Of a stretch of DNA of 64,000 nucleotides, positions 49,540 through 59,715 are shown piece by piece. Position 1 is the stretch's first letter; each line of letters begins with the position of its first letter. Below the pieces are notes generated by a model. The model saw only the letters and a list, made by a program, of their open reading frames with translations, was not told the origin of the DNA and made no database searches. A program made the translations under genes and the position numbers. Source of the stretch: Streptomyces sp. V2I9 (GTDB lineage: Bacteria; Actinomycetota; Actinomycetes; Streptomycetales; Streptomycetaceae); NCBI RefSeq assembly GCF_030817475.1, contig NZ_JAUSZJ010000002.1:1355501-1419500 (forward strand). Reading direction: 5' to 3'.

Positions 49540-50115
49540 TCACCTGCCGGGGCTCGTCGGGGTCGGGCTGTTCGCCGCCGAAGGGGCGGCCGCCGGGCCG
49601 GGCGCCGGTACGGACCCGGAGGGCGGAGCGGAGCCGGAGGGTCCGGCGGTCGTGCCGGAGGCCGAGGGGCCGGGCGTGGGCGCGTCGGGGTCCGGTGGGG
49701 CGTCGGCGCTCGGGGTGGGGCTGGGGGTCGGCGACGGTGGCGGGGCGGTGGCCTCGGTGGGCTTGCCGCGGACCGTGCCGTCGGGGTCGAGGAAGGCGGG
49801 GCTGCCGCCGGGGACCATGCCCAGCTCGCGGGCGCGGCGCTCCAGGGCGTCGGGCTGGGAGCGGCTGTCGACGTCGCGCTGGAGGGCCTGCTGCTCGTCG
49901 GTGAGTTCGGTGGTGTCCCGTTTGAGCTCGCTCAGCCGGAACGAGCCTTCGTTGAGGGCCGAGTTCAGCAGCAGCAGGGTGATCAGTCCGCCGCCCAGGA
50001 GGAGGACGACCAGGAGGACGAAGGGGGTGCGGGCCGCGGTGCTGGGCCCGGTGGACGGCATCAGCCGGGCGAGCCTCGCGGCCCGCCCCTTCAGCGGTGC
50101 GGCCGGCCTGCTCAC
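49540..50115 (-). CDS. ftsL: Cell division protein FtsL
   Basis: A 191-residue FtsL/septum-formation-initiator-type protein. One membrane helix (about 31-51, PFVLLVVLLLGGGLITLLLL) is followed by a coiled coil (FRLSELKRDTTELTDEQQALQRDVDSRSQPDALERRARELGM) that pairs with FtsB-type partners. The last 70 residues are an exported Pro/Ser/Ala-rich tail (SPTPSPTPSADAPPDPDAPTPG), longer than in most bacteria. Position between rsmH and ftsI settles the identity despite weak sequence conservation. Confidence 0.9.
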   Translation of the reverse strand: MSRPAAPLKGRAARLARLMPSTGPSTAARTPFVLLVVLLLGGGLITLLLLNSALNEGSFRLSELKRDTTELTDEQQALQRDVDSRSQPDALERRARELGMVPGGSPAFLDPDGTVRGKPTEATAPPPSPTPSPTPSADAPPDPDAPTPGPSASGTTAGPSGSAPPSGSVPAPGPAAAPSAANSPTPTSPGR

Positions 50116-50164
50116 CGCACGGCTCCCTCGGCGCCGGCCGTCGGGCGGTGCCGGCGTCCGGTGC

Positions 50165-51130
50165 TCATCGCTCCTCCTCGCGGATGCGCTGGGCGCCGCG
50201 CAGCCGGGCGGGGGCGGCGCGCCGGTTCTCGGCGACCTCTTCCTCGGTGGGCAGCTCGGCGCCTCGGGTGAGCTGCTTCAGCCGGGGCTGGTAGCGCTCG
50301 GGGACGACCGGCAGTCCGGGGGGCGCGGTGTTGGCGGAGCCGGCCGCGAAGACCTGCTTGACCAGCCGGTCCTCCAGCGAGTGGTACGACAGCACCGCGA
50401 TACGGCCGCCGACGGCGAGGCTGTCGACGGCGGCGGGGATGGCCCGCTCCAGGACGCTCAACTCGCCGTTGACCTCGATGCGCAGGGCCTGGAAGGTCCG
50501 CTTGGCGGGGTTGCCGCCGGTCCGCTTCGCGGCCTGCGGGAGCGCGTCACGGATCAGCTCGACGAGCCGGGCGCTGTTGCTGAAGGGTTCCTTCTCGCGC
50601 TCGCGGACGACGGCGGAGACGATCCGCTTGGCCTGCTTCTCCTCGCCGTACGCGCGCAGGATGCGGACCAGTTCGCCGGGCGGATAGGTGTTGAGGACCT
50701 CGGCGGCGCCCATGCCGGTGGACTGGTCCATGCGCATGTCGAGCGGGGCGTCCTGGGCGTACGCGAACCCGCGGTCGGCCTCGTCCAGCTGCATGGAGGA
50801 GACGCCGAGGTCGAACAGCACGCCCTGGACCTTGGGGACGCCGAGCCGGGCGAGGACCTCGGGGAGTTCGTCGTAGACGGCGTGGACGAGGGTGGCCCGG
50901 TCGCCGTAGGGGGCGAGCCGTTCGCCGGAGAGGCGGAGCGCCTCCTTGTCGCGGTCCAGGGCGATCAGCCGGGCGGTGGGGAAGGCCGCGAGCAGGGCCT
51001 CGCTGTGGCCGCCGAGCCCGAGGGTGCAGTCGACGACCACGGGCTCCGGGTGGTCCGGGTCCTGGAGAGCCGGGGCCAGCAGGTCCAGACACCTCTGGAG
51101 CATCACCGGGACGTGTCGGGTCTGGCTCAA
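50165..51130 (-). CDS. rsmH: 16S rRNA m4C1402 methyltransferase RsmH (MraW)
   Basis: A 321-residue SAM-dependent methyltransferase acting on 16S rRNA C1402. Motif I is [20 protein letters not shown]; others are [33 protein letters not shown] and the C-terminal [18 protein letters not shown]. It heads the division/wall cluster, its usual place. No mraZ precedes it. The promoter for the cluster must lie in 51131-51563. Confidence 0.96.
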   Translation of the reverse strand: MSQTRHVPVMLQRCLDLLAPALQDPDHPEPVVVDCTLGLGGHSEALLAAFPTARLIALDRDKEALRLSGERLAPYGDRATLVHAVYDELPEVLARLGVPKVQGVLFDLGVSSMQLDEADRGFAYAQDAPLDMRMDQSTGMGAAEVLNTYPPGELVRILRAYGEEKQAKRIVSAVVREREKEPFSNSARLVELIRDALPQAAKRTGGNPAKRTFQALRIEVNGELSVLERAIPAAVDSLAVGGRIAVLSYHSLEDRLVKQVFAAGSANTAPPGLPVVPERYQPRLKQLTRGAELPTEEEVAENRRAAPARLRGAQRIREEER

Positions 51131-51563
51131 TGCGCCCTCTCAGGCTCTGTCCCGTTCGGCCGGCACGTACGTCCTGGTCCCCGCCCGCTCCGAAGGGGAG
51201 GTCCGCCGGCGCCGGGGAAGTGGCGTCGGCCGACCGGGAGCGGGAGAGGGCCGGGCCGCACGTACGCCGCACATCACGGGGGAAAAACGGAATATGCAGG
51301 AGGTGCAGATGGTGCGGGTGGTGCGATGGGCCGTGCGTACGGAGGTGGATGGTGACTTCGCGTTACTTTAGTCCACCCTGCCACTCGATCGATGCGCGAT
51401 CAACGAACCGCGCAGCGCGTCGCGCCACCCGTACGGATGCGGCGGCCTCACCCGAACGGACGCTTCCCAACGCCCTGTGGGTTAGCTCACAACAAGTCGT
51501 GTTGACGTTCTTTGTCCGCTCTCACAGCCCCTCGTGCCAGGTGGGAGGGCTACCGTCGTCACC
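51131..51563. other. Divergent intergenic region between rsmH and carbonic anhydrase
   Basis: This 433-base region must hold the promoter of the dcw cluster (-) and that of the carbonic anhydrase gene (+). On the plus strand there is a 20-codon open frame at 51309-51371 with a perfect AGGAGGT ribosome site, a dyad CAACA-5-TGTTG at 51490-51504, and a TTGACG (51502-51507) that overlaps it but has no good -10 partner. No mraZ and no RNA gene are seen. Confidence 0.5.
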
Positions 51564-52127
51564 ATGTCGACTTCCGCTCACTCCCCTGCCGAGTCCGTGA
51601 CGTCCTCCGCTCCGGCGGTCCGCGAGGGGGGGCAGGTCACCGACCGCCTCGTCGCGCTGAACGCCGCGTACGCGAAGGACTTCCGCGACCCCGGCATGGA
51701 CGCCCGCCCCGTCCTCCAGGTCGCCGTCGTCGCCTGTATGGACGCCCGTCTCGACCTGCACGCCGCGCTCGGCCTCGAACTCGGCGACTGCCACACCATC
51801 CGCAACGCGGGCGGCGTGGTGACCGAGGACGTGATCCGCTCGCTGACCATCAGCCAGCGGGCGCTCGGTACCCGCAGCGTGGTCCTCATCCACCACACCA
51901 ACTGCGGCCTGGAGTCCCTCACCGAGGACTTCCGCAACGACCTGGAGCACGAGGTGGGCCAGCGGCCGGCCTGGGCCGTGGAGGCGTACAAGGACGCCGA
52001 CCAGGACGTACGCCAGTCGATGCAGCGGGTGCGGACCTCGCCCTTCCTGCTGCACACCGACGACGTGCGCGGGTTCGTCTTCGACGTGACCACCGGTCTG
52101 CTGCGGGAGATCGACTCCGTTTCCTGA
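51564..52127 (+). CDS. Beta-class carbonic anhydrase
   Basis: A 187-residue enzyme interconverting carbon dioxide and bicarbonate. The zinc ligands are visible as the first cysteine with its Asp-Arg dyad in VACMDARLD and the His-x2-Cys in IHHTNCGLESL. The IRNAGGVVTEDVIRSLTISQRALGT segment is the core helix/strand of this small type. ATG 51564 is favoured over the in-frame start at 51534 because the family begins there. It is upstream of the MoxR operon by 251 bases and probably separate. Confidence 0.92.
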   Translation: MSTSAHSPAESVTSSAPAVREGGQVTDRLVALNAAYAKDFRDPGMDARPVLQVAVVACMDARLDLHAALGLELGDCHTIRNAGGVVTEDVIRSLTISQRALGTRSVVLIHHTNCGLESLTEDFRNDLEHEVGQRPAWAVEAYKDADQDVRQSMQRVRTSPFLLHTDDVRGFVFDVTTGLLREIDSVS

Positions 52128-52378
52128 ACGGATCCCCCTCGCTTCCCGGCCCTCCACCGCACCTCACGCACGCATCGCCGTGCCTCACGGCGCCGGAATC
52201 GTGACAGACACCGCCTTTTCGCACCCACTTGTCCACGGGCGAGTGACACGAAGCGGTAACGGCAACAAGAATGCGGGTGTGACGTTCCCCGGGCCTTCCG
52301 CGGAGTGTCCGATTTCTTCGGGGTGGGCCACGCGGGCACGCGCGGCGGCCCCTGCGCAGAAGGGCCGAGGAGGGCCGG

Positions 52379-53415
<1,037 letters not shown>

Positions 53416-53419
<4 letters not shown>

Positions 53420-54786
53420 TGGCGGCCGGCGAGCCCGGCGCCGTCGAGGACGGTGACCGGAAGGGCGGCCTCCGCACGGCCCTGGGCGGACTGACCACGC
53501 GGGGCCGCTCGTTCCTGGCCGCCGGTCTGGCCGCCGCCGCCTGCGCGTATGTCCTGGGCCAGAGCGATCTGCTGCGGGTCGGGCTGCTGCTCGCCGTGCT
53601 GCCCCTGGTCTGCGTGACCGCGCTCTACCGCACCCGCTACCGGGTGACGGGGACCCGGCGGCTCTCACCGTCCCGCGTGCCGGCGGGCGCGGAGGCCCGC
53701 GTGCACCTGCGGATGGAGAACGTCTCCCGGCTGCCCACCGGCCTGCTGATGCTCCAGGACCGGGTGCCGTACGTGCTGGGTCCGCGCCCCCGCTTCGTCC
53801 TGGACCGGGTGGAGGCGGGCGGCCGCCGCGAGGTGTCCTACCGGGTCCGCTCCGACCTGCGCGGCCGCTATCCGCTCGGCCCGTTGCAACTGCGGCTCGG
53901 CGATCCGTTCGGGATGTGTGAGCTGACCCGCTCCTTCAGCGCGTACGACACCCTCGTCGTCATCCCGCGCACGGTGCCGCTGCCGGCGCTGCGGCTGGCG
54001 GGCGAGGCGTCCGGGTACGGCGACGGGCGGCAGCGTTCGCTCGCCCTCGCCGGGGAGGACGACATCATTCCGCGCGGCTACCGGCACGGCGACGACCTGC
54101 GCCGGGTCCACTGGCGCTCCACCGCGCGCCACGGCGAGCTGATGGTGCGCCGCGAGGAGCAGCCGCAGCGGGCCAGGTGCACGGTCCTGCTGGACACCCG
54201 GCAGGTCGGCTACCGGGGAGCCGGGCCCGACTCGGCGTTCGAGTGGGCGGTCTCGGCGGCGGCCTCCGCCCTCGTGCACATGCTGGAGCGCGGCTTCGCC
54301 GTCCGGCTGCTCACCGACGACGGGAACGCGGTGCCCGGCGAGGGGACCGGCGGTTTCGCCGGATCGACCCAGGAGTCGGCGGACTCGGCGGGGCTGATGC
54401 TCGACACGCTCGCGGTGGTCGGCCATTCCGACGGCGGGGGCCTCTCCCGCGCCCACGACGTGCTGCGCGGCGGCAACGAGGGACTGCTCATCGCCTTTTT
54501 CGGCGATCTGGACGAGGAACAGGCGGCGGTGGCGGCCCGGATGCGGCAGCGCGCCGGTGCGGGGGTGGCCTTCGTACTGGACAGCGCCGCCTGGGCCGGT
54601 GAGGCGGGCGGGGCGGGGCGGGCCGAGGAGCGGCTGCGGCGGCTGCGCGAGTCGGGCTGGACCGCGGTGCCGGTGGAGCCGGGCGACGAACTGCCCGATC
54701 TGTGGGAGCTGGCAGGCGGGATGCGCTCGGACACGCCGCCCGCCCCGAGCGGCGGGCCGACGGGATTCGCGGGGGGATGGTCATGA
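53416..54786 (+). CDS. DUF58 membrane protein
   Basis: A 456-residue protein with a pair of N-terminal membrane helices (FLAAGLAAAACAYVLGQ and VGLLLAVLPLVCVTAL), a beta-rich middle part, and the DUF58 motif DIIPRGYRHGDDLRRVHWRSTARHGELMVRREEQPQ (about 215-250). The C-terminal half resembles a von Willebrand A-type fold. It is coupled to the MoxR gene at its start and to the transglutaminase gene at its end (ATGA), so the three products are probably made in fixed ratio and act together at the membrane. Function of the trio is not established. Confidence 0.9.
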
Positions 54787-57200
54787 GCGGGCGGACCAGG
54801 CTGGCGCTGTGTGCCTACGCGGCGACACTGCTGGCGGCGGGTGCGCTGATCCCGCTGGTGGAGGAGGCCGGCTGGCTGGTGCGGGCGGCCGTGCTGCTCG
54901 GCGTCCAGAGCGGGGTGGGTGCCCTCGCGCGCCGCGCGCCGCTGGCCAGGACGCTGACGGTCGCCGTCCAGACGCTGGTCACGCTGGTGCTGCTGACGCT
55001 GGTGTTCGCGCGGGACCAGGCTCTGTTCGGCGTGGTGCCGGGGCCCGCCGCCGTCGTACGGCTCGGCGAGCTGCTGGTGGCGGGCGGGGAGGACGTCGGC
55101 ACGTACGCCATTCCGGCTCCGCTGACCGACGGCATCGAGCTGATGGTGGTCGGCGGTGTCCTCCTGATCGGTCTCGCGGTGGACGCGATGGCGGTCACCT
55201 TCCGCAGCGCGGCCCCGGCCGGGCTGCCCCTCCTCGCGCTGTACTCGGTCGCGGCCGGCCTCTCGGACGGCGGCGCGGGCCGGCTGTGGTTCGTGCTGGC
55301 CGCCGCCGGATATCTGCTGCTCCTGCTGGCCGAGGGCCGGGACCGGCTCTCCCAGTGGGGTCGCGTCTTCGGCGGCGCCTCGCGGACCACGGGAGGTCTG
55401 GCGGACGGGCTGTCCGGGGTGCGCGGCGGGTCCTCCCCCGTCCGCACCGGCCGGCGGATCGGTGCCGTGGCGCTCGGTGTGGCCCTGGTCGCCCCGCTGG
55501 CCCTGCCCGCCCTGGACAACGGCCTGCTGGGCGGCAGCGGACCGGGGAACGGCCGGGGCAGCGGCGGCGGCACCATCTCCGCCGTCAACCCGCTGGTCTC
55601 GTTGCAGAACAACCTCAACCAGCCGGAGAACCGGGAGGTGATGACGTACCGCAGCAACATCGAGAACCCGCAGGACCTCTACCTCCGCATCCTGGCCCTG
55701 GACGAGTTCGACGGCAGCGAGTGGCGCTCCTCCACCCGCCGGCTGACGGACGTGCCGGACCGGCTCCCCCAGCCGGACGGGCTGGGCGGGGACGTCTCCG
55801 TCACCGAGGTCCGGACGAACATCTCCGCCTCGCGCTCCTACCAGCAGACGTATCTGCCGCTCCCCTACCCGGCGAGCGAGGTCCGGATCGGCGGGCGCTG
55901 GCGGTACGAGCCCGAGGGCCGCACCCTGGTCGGCGACGACGGGCAGACCACGCGCGGCGCGCGGTACGAGGTCGGCAGCCTGGTCGTCGAGCCCACGGCC
56001 GGGCAGCTCGCGGCCGCGGGTGCGCCGCCGGAGAAGCTCCTCGGCGAGTACACGCGGGTCCCCGACTCGCTGCCCGCCGTGGTCGCCGAGACCGCCGAGC
56101 GGGTCACCGGGGGCTCGGCCAACGCCTACGAGCGGGCGGTGAAGCTCCAGGACTGGTTCGCCTCGGAGGGCGGCTTCACGTACGACACGTCGGTCACCTC
56201 GGGGACCGGAACGTCCGCCATCGAGCGGTTCCTCCGGGACAAGGAGGGCTTCTGCATCCACTTCTCGTTCTCGATGGCGGCGATGGCCCGGACACTGGAC
56301 ATCCCGGCGCGGGTCGCGGTGGGCTTCACTCCGGGCACCATGAAGTCGGACGGGGCGATCTCGGTCGGACTGCGTGACGCGCACGCCTGGCCCGAGCTGT
56401 ATTTCGAGGGTGTCGGGTGGACCCGTTTCGAGCCCACCCCGAGCCGGGGCAGCACCCCGTCGTGGACCCGGCCCGAGGTGCCCACGGACAGCGTGAGCGA
56501 AGCGGCCGAGCCCTCGGCCGCCGCCTCGGCCGAGCCGTCCGCCGCGCCCTCCACCGAGAACAGCTGCCCGCCGCAGCTGCGCCAGGAGGGTGGCTGCGGC
56601 CCCTCGCAGGAGCCGGGGGCGGCGCTGCCCTCCGACCGGGGCACCCCTGCCGGGACGGTGCTGCTGGTCGCCCTCGCGGCGGTCGTGGTGCTGGTTCTGC
56701 CGTTGTCACCGCTGCTGTGGCGGACCCGGACGCGGAGCCGGCGGCTGGGCTCCGGGGGCCGGTCGCCCGCCGACGCCGCGGCGCGGACGCTGGCCGCCTG
56801 GCGGGAGGTCACCGACACGGCCTGGGACCACGGCATCGCGCCGGACGAGTCGCTGACGCCCCGGAAGGCGGCGGCCAGGATCGTACGGCTGGGCCGGCTC
56901 GACACCGGGGCGGCCGAGGCCGTGCACCGGATCGCGGGCTCGGTGGAGCAGGTGCTGTACGCCCCCGAGCCGCGCCCCACGGCGGGGCAGGCCGACGACG
57001 TCCTCGCGGTACGGGCGGGTCTCGAGGCGGCGGCGGACCGGGGGGACCGGCTGCGGGCGATGTTCCTGCCCCGATCGTCCGTCCGGGTGGTGTGGGCCGT
57101 CGCCGACCGGCGGGCGACGCTCGCGGAGCGCTGGTCCGGCCGCCCGGGAGCCGGCCGCTGGCCGGCCCGGCTGCGCCGCCTCGCACGCCAGCACGGCTGA
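54783..57200 (+). CDS. TgpA-type membrane transglutaminase-like protein
   Basis: An 805-residue protein. ATG 54783 overlaps the DUF58 stop; ATG 54777 is an alternative. About six N-terminal membrane helices (residues 5-185) and one near 235 correspond to DUF3488. The extracellular transglutaminase core has Cys491 in EGFCIHFSFSMAAMARTLDIPAR and His534 in RDAHAWPELYFEGVGW. A Ser/Ala/Glu-rich linker and one more membrane helix (LLVALAAVVVLVLPLSPLLW, near 640) lead to a cytoplasmic DUF4129-like end. It may crosslink or cleave envelope proteins; the substrate is unknown. Confidence 0.9.
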   Translation: MSGRTRLALCAYAATLLAAGALIPLVEEAGWLVRAAVLLGVQSGVGALARRAPLARTLTVAVQTLVTLVLLTLVFARDQALFGVVPGPAAVVRLGELLVAGGEDVGTYAIPAPLTDGIELMVVGGVLLIGLAVDAMAVTFRSAAPAGLPLLALYSVAAGLSDGGAGRLWFVLAAAGYLLLLLAEGRDRLSQWGRVFGGASRTTGGLADGLSGVRGGSSPVRTGRRIGAVALGVALVAPLALPALDNGLLGGSGPGNGRGSGGGTISAVNPLVSLQNNLNQPENREVMTYRSNIENPQDLYLRILALDEFDGSEWRSSTRRLTDVPDRLPQPDGLGGDVSVTEVRTNISASRSYQQTYLPLPYPASEVRIGGRWRYEPEGRTLVGDDGQTTRGARYEVGSLVVEPTAGQLAAAGAPPEKLLGEYTRVPDSLPAVVAETAERVTGGSANAYERAVKLQDWFASEGGFTYDTSVTSGTGTSAIERFLRDKEGFCIHFSFSMAAMARTLDIPARVAVGFTPGTMKSDGAISVGLRDAHAWPELYFEGVGWTRFEPTPSRGSTPSWTRPEVPTDSVSEAAEPSAAASAEPSAAPSTENSCPPQLRQEGGCGPSQEPGAALPSDRGTPAGTVLLVALAAVVVLVLPLSPLLWRTRTRSRRLGSGGRSPADAAARTLAAWREVTDTAWDHGIAPDESLTPRKAAARIVRLGRLDTGAAEAVHRIAGSVEQVLYAPEPRPTAGQADDVLAVRAGLEAAADRGDRLRAMFLPRSSVRVVWAVADRRATLAERWSGRPGAGRWPARLRRLARQHG

Positions 57201-57348
57201 GGCGGACGGCGGACCGAGCCTCCGCGAGAACGGGAGCGACGGCCCGGCGGGAACGGAGGCGCGCCCTGCGGAGGGCGGAGGCGACGGCGCTGGGGCTCGG
57301 GCCGAGGGCGCCCGCGGCACTCTCCACCGCGGGCGGCTCCGTCCGGCA

Positions 57349-57392
57349 ACGGGTGAGGGGCGGCCGCATTCCTGCGGCCGCCCCTCACCCGT
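57349..57392. terminator. Strong terminator after the transglutaminase operon
   Basis: Perfect 20-base arms at 57349-57368 and 57373-57392 around a TTCC loop. It separates the plus-strand MoxR operon from the convergent DUF3040 gene. Confidence 0.8.
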
Positions 57393-57450
57393 CGGTGTCG
57401 TACCTCGCGCCATCGCCGGACCCTGTGAAGAAGAACAGGGCCGTGGCGTT

Positions 57451-57855
57451 CTACTGGCCCTGTTCGTCGCGGCGGCGCTGCCACCGCTGCTCGATGCGGT
57501 TCATCATCGACCGGCGTTGTCTCGGTCGGCGGCTCGCGCCGCTGTCCCCGCCGCCTGCGGCGGCCGGCTGCTGTTCACCGGGCTTGGGCGCCTTGCGCCA
57601 TCCGGTGACCGCGAGCACGGCACAACCGAGCATGACGAGGAACCCCACCACGCTGATCCAGATCTGCTGGGCGACCATTCCGGCCATGAGGAGCGCGATA
57701 CCCACCAGGAAGCCTGCGACCGCCTGGTAGACCCTTCGTCGGGTGTACGTACGCAGTCCGCTTCCCTCGAGCGCTGTCGCGAACTTGGGATCTTCGGCGT
57801 ACAGCGCTCGCTCCATCTGCTCGAGCATGCGCTGCTCGTGCTCCGAGAGCGGCAC
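57451..57855 (-). CDS. DUF3040 small membrane protein
   Basis: A 134-residue protein with the classic DUF3040 start MPLSEHEQRMLEQMERALYAEDPKFA, then two membrane helices (VYQAVAGFLVGIALLMAGMVA and WISVVGFLVMLGCAVLAV) and a basic Arg/Gln-rich cytoplasmic tail (SRRPRQRRSMMNRIEQRWQRRR). The family is common in actinobacteria and lies near division and wall genes; its function is not known. GTG start at 57855. Confidence 0.9.
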   Translation of the reverse strand: MPLSEHEQRMLEQMERALYAEDPKFATALEGSGLRTYTRRRVYQAVAGFLVGIALLMAGMVAQQIWISVVGFLVMLGCAVLAVTGWRKAPKPGEQQPAAAGGGDSGASRRPRQRRSMMNRIEQRWQRRRDEQGQ

Positions 57856-58103
57856 GGGATCCTCCTCGTCGTCGGCCGCGGGGGCGACCGGTATGCGGCC
57901 CTTCCAGGATAGGCAGGGATTCGCCCCCGTGAAACCCGCCCTCTAGCCTTCAGCCAGTCCGGACCGCTATGTCGGCTCGGCTGCTGAGGCGTAGATTCCC
58001 CGACGACCGTTCCGCCATGCCGGATGGTGTCACCCGATCATACGGGGCTCGCGCGCGGTGCGGGGGTCCTGAGCCCGACTCCGTCCCGTCGCTGCGTTGC
58101 TGA

Positions 58104-58862
58104 TCAGCGGCGCTTCTCGCCCAGAACGTGGAGCTGGGTGGCGACGGAGTGGAAGGCCGGCTGCTCGGCGACGGCCGCTTCGAGCTTGAGGAGGGCCTCC
58201 ACCGCGCCGGGCTCGGTGTCCACCAGGACGCCCGGCACGAGGTCGGCGAAGACGCGGACGCCGTGCACCGCGGCGATCTCCAGACCGGCGTCGGAGACCA
58301 GTCCGGAGAGCTGATCGGCGGTGAACCGGCGGGGCACCGGGTCGCCCTCGCCCCAGCGGCCGGCCGGGTCGGTGAGCGCCTGGCGGGCCTCGGTGAAGTG
58401 CCCCGCGAGCGCGCGGGCCAGGACGGCGCCGCCCACTCCGGCGGCCAGCAGGCTGAGCGCGCCGGAGGGGCGCAGCGCCTCGGCCGCGTTGCGTACGCCT
58501 GCGGCGGGCTCGTCGACGTACTCCAGGACGCCGTGGCAGAGCACCGCGTCGAAGCCGTCGCGGTCGACGACGTCGAACAGTCCGAGGATGTCGCCCTGGA
58601 CGCCCCGGACCCGGTCCGCCACTCCGGCCTCGGCCGCGCGGCGCTCCAGCGCGAAGAGCGCGTTGGGGCTGGGGTCGACGACAGTGACGCGGTGGCCGAG
58701 CCGGGCCGCGGGCACGGCGAAGTTGCCCGTGCCGCCCCCGGTGTCCAGGACGTCCAGGGCGTCCCTGCCGACCGCCTCGGCCTGGCGGTCCAGGGCGTCC
58801 TTGAGGACCTCCCAGACCACGGCGGTACGAAGGGAGGCGCGGGGGCGCGGCTGGTCCGACAC
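58104..58862 (-). CDS. Class I SAM-dependent methyltransferase
   Basis: A 252-residue Rossmann-fold methyltransferase. Motif I, which binds S-adenosylmethionine, is VLDTGGGTGNFAVPAARLG (about 38-56); the acidic ribose-binding motif is VTVVDPSPNALF and the post-I motif VLCHGVLEYVDEP. The C-terminal part resembles SmtA/CmoA-like enzymes, but the acceptor cannot be told. It appears monocistronic, starting at GTG 58862. Confidence 0.88.
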   Translation of the reverse strand: MSDQPRPRASLRTAVVWEVLKDALDRQAEAVGRDALDVLDTGGGTGNFAVPAARLGHRVTVVDPSPNALFALERRAAEAGVADRVRGVQGDILGLFDVVDRDGFDAVLCHGVLEYVDEPAAGVRNAAEALRPSGALSLLAAGVGGAVLARALAGHFTEARQALTDPAGRWGEGDPVPRRFTADQLSGLVSDAGLEIAAVHGVRVFADLVPGVLVDTEPGAVEALLKLEAAVAEQPAFHSVATQLHVLGEKRR

Positions 58863-59022
58863 GGCAGATGACTCCTCGACACGGTGCCGCCGGGGACGGC
58901 GGAGCGTGGACAGTGCGGTGGTGGTGAGCGGTCACCACCCTATGGCCTCGCACCGCCGCCGAGGGTGCGGCGCCGGCCCGCCGTCGCCGCCGTAGGGCGG
59001 TGGTGCCGCGGCAGGCCCCGGA

Positions 59023-59550
59023 TCACCCGCCGCCCGGCCGCTCCGCGCGTGGTTGCGGCAGGGCGGGCTGGAGCACCAGGAGCCGTTCCACCAGGCGCAG
59101 GAACATCGCGGCGTCGCGCAGCACGTCGTCGGCGTCGCGCCCGCTGGCGGCTCCCGGCATGCCGGCCTCGGCGCGGGCCCGGCGGTCGGCCCCCGCAGCG
59201 AAGAGGGCGCTCCACTCGGTCAGCTCCGGGGCGATCTCCGGGAGGACCTCCCAGGCGCTGCGGATGCGGTCGCGGCGGCGCTTGTTCGTCTCGGGCCGGC
59301 CCCGGGCGGCCAGCACGGCCGCGGCGGTGCGCAGGGCGGCGAGGTGTGCGGTGGCGTACCGCTCGTTGGGCTCGTGGAGCACGGCGGCCTCGTCGAGGCC
59401 GGAGCGGGCCTTGGCGAGCAGATCGAGGGCGGCGGGCGGCGCCGTGGTGCGGCGCAGGACGGGGTGGACATCGCCGGCAGGACCGGTCAGTGAGGGGGCA
59501 GGGCTGCCTGCGCGGCGCCGCGGGGCGGCGGCTGCGGACGAGCTGGCCAT
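59023..59550 (-). CDS. SAV_6107-type HEPN-domain protein
   Basis: A 175-residue helical protein I recognise as the actinobacterial SAV_6107-like HEPN family from [48 protein letters not shown] and SAWEVLPEIAPELTEWSALFAAGA. HEPN domains often serve as RNases in toxin systems, through an R-x4-6-H motif, but I see no such motif and no antitoxin neighbour, so a scaffold or non-toxic role is more likely. ATG 59550. It is divergent to the ABC/YhgE unit. Confidence 0.8.
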   Translation of the reverse strand: MASSSAAAAPRRRAGSPAPSLTGPAGDVHPVLRRTTAPPAALDLLAKARSGLDEAAVLHEPNERYATAHLAALRTAAAVLAARGRPETNKRRRDRIRSAWEVLPEIAPELTEWSALFAAGADRRARAEAGMPGAASGRDADDVLRDAAMFLRLVERLLVLQPALPQPRAERPGGG

Positions 59551-59650
59551 GACGAACCTCCTGTCGTCGTGTGACGGCTCCGTGGCCGTCTGTGTCCATG
59601 GTGGCAACCACCACTGACAATCGGTTCTTCCACCCCGCTGACCTCCCGTT

Positions 59651-59697
59651 TTGCCTCGGGCGCGTGTTCGGACTAGTTTTTGCACTGACTGGTCAGT
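59651..59697 (+). promoter_or_regulatory. Promoter with TetR-type operator
   Basis: TTGCCT (59651-59656) and TAGTTT (59674-59679) are spaced by 17 bases and make a plausible promoter. Four bases after it lies the perfect palindrome ACTGAC-TG-GTCAGT (59684-59697), in the transcription start region, where a bound TetR dimer would block initiation. The cognate regulator is probably the TetR gene at the end of this same unit. Confidence 0.6.
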
Positions 59698-59715
59698 TCA
59701 TAAAGGGGAGGGTCT

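Noticed and set aside
51502..51530. Sigma-70-type promoter for the carbonic anhydrase gene
   Set aside because: TTGACG is present but no TANNNT hexamer occurs at 16-19 bases, so it is not listed as a promoter.
54210..56384. 724-codon minus-strand frame
   Set aside because: Antisense to DUF58 and transglutaminase genes that have clear motifs and four-base overlaps.
59023..59550. HEPN toxin of a toxin-antitoxin pair
   Set aside because: No R-x4-6-H motif and no adjacent antitoxin or MNT partner.
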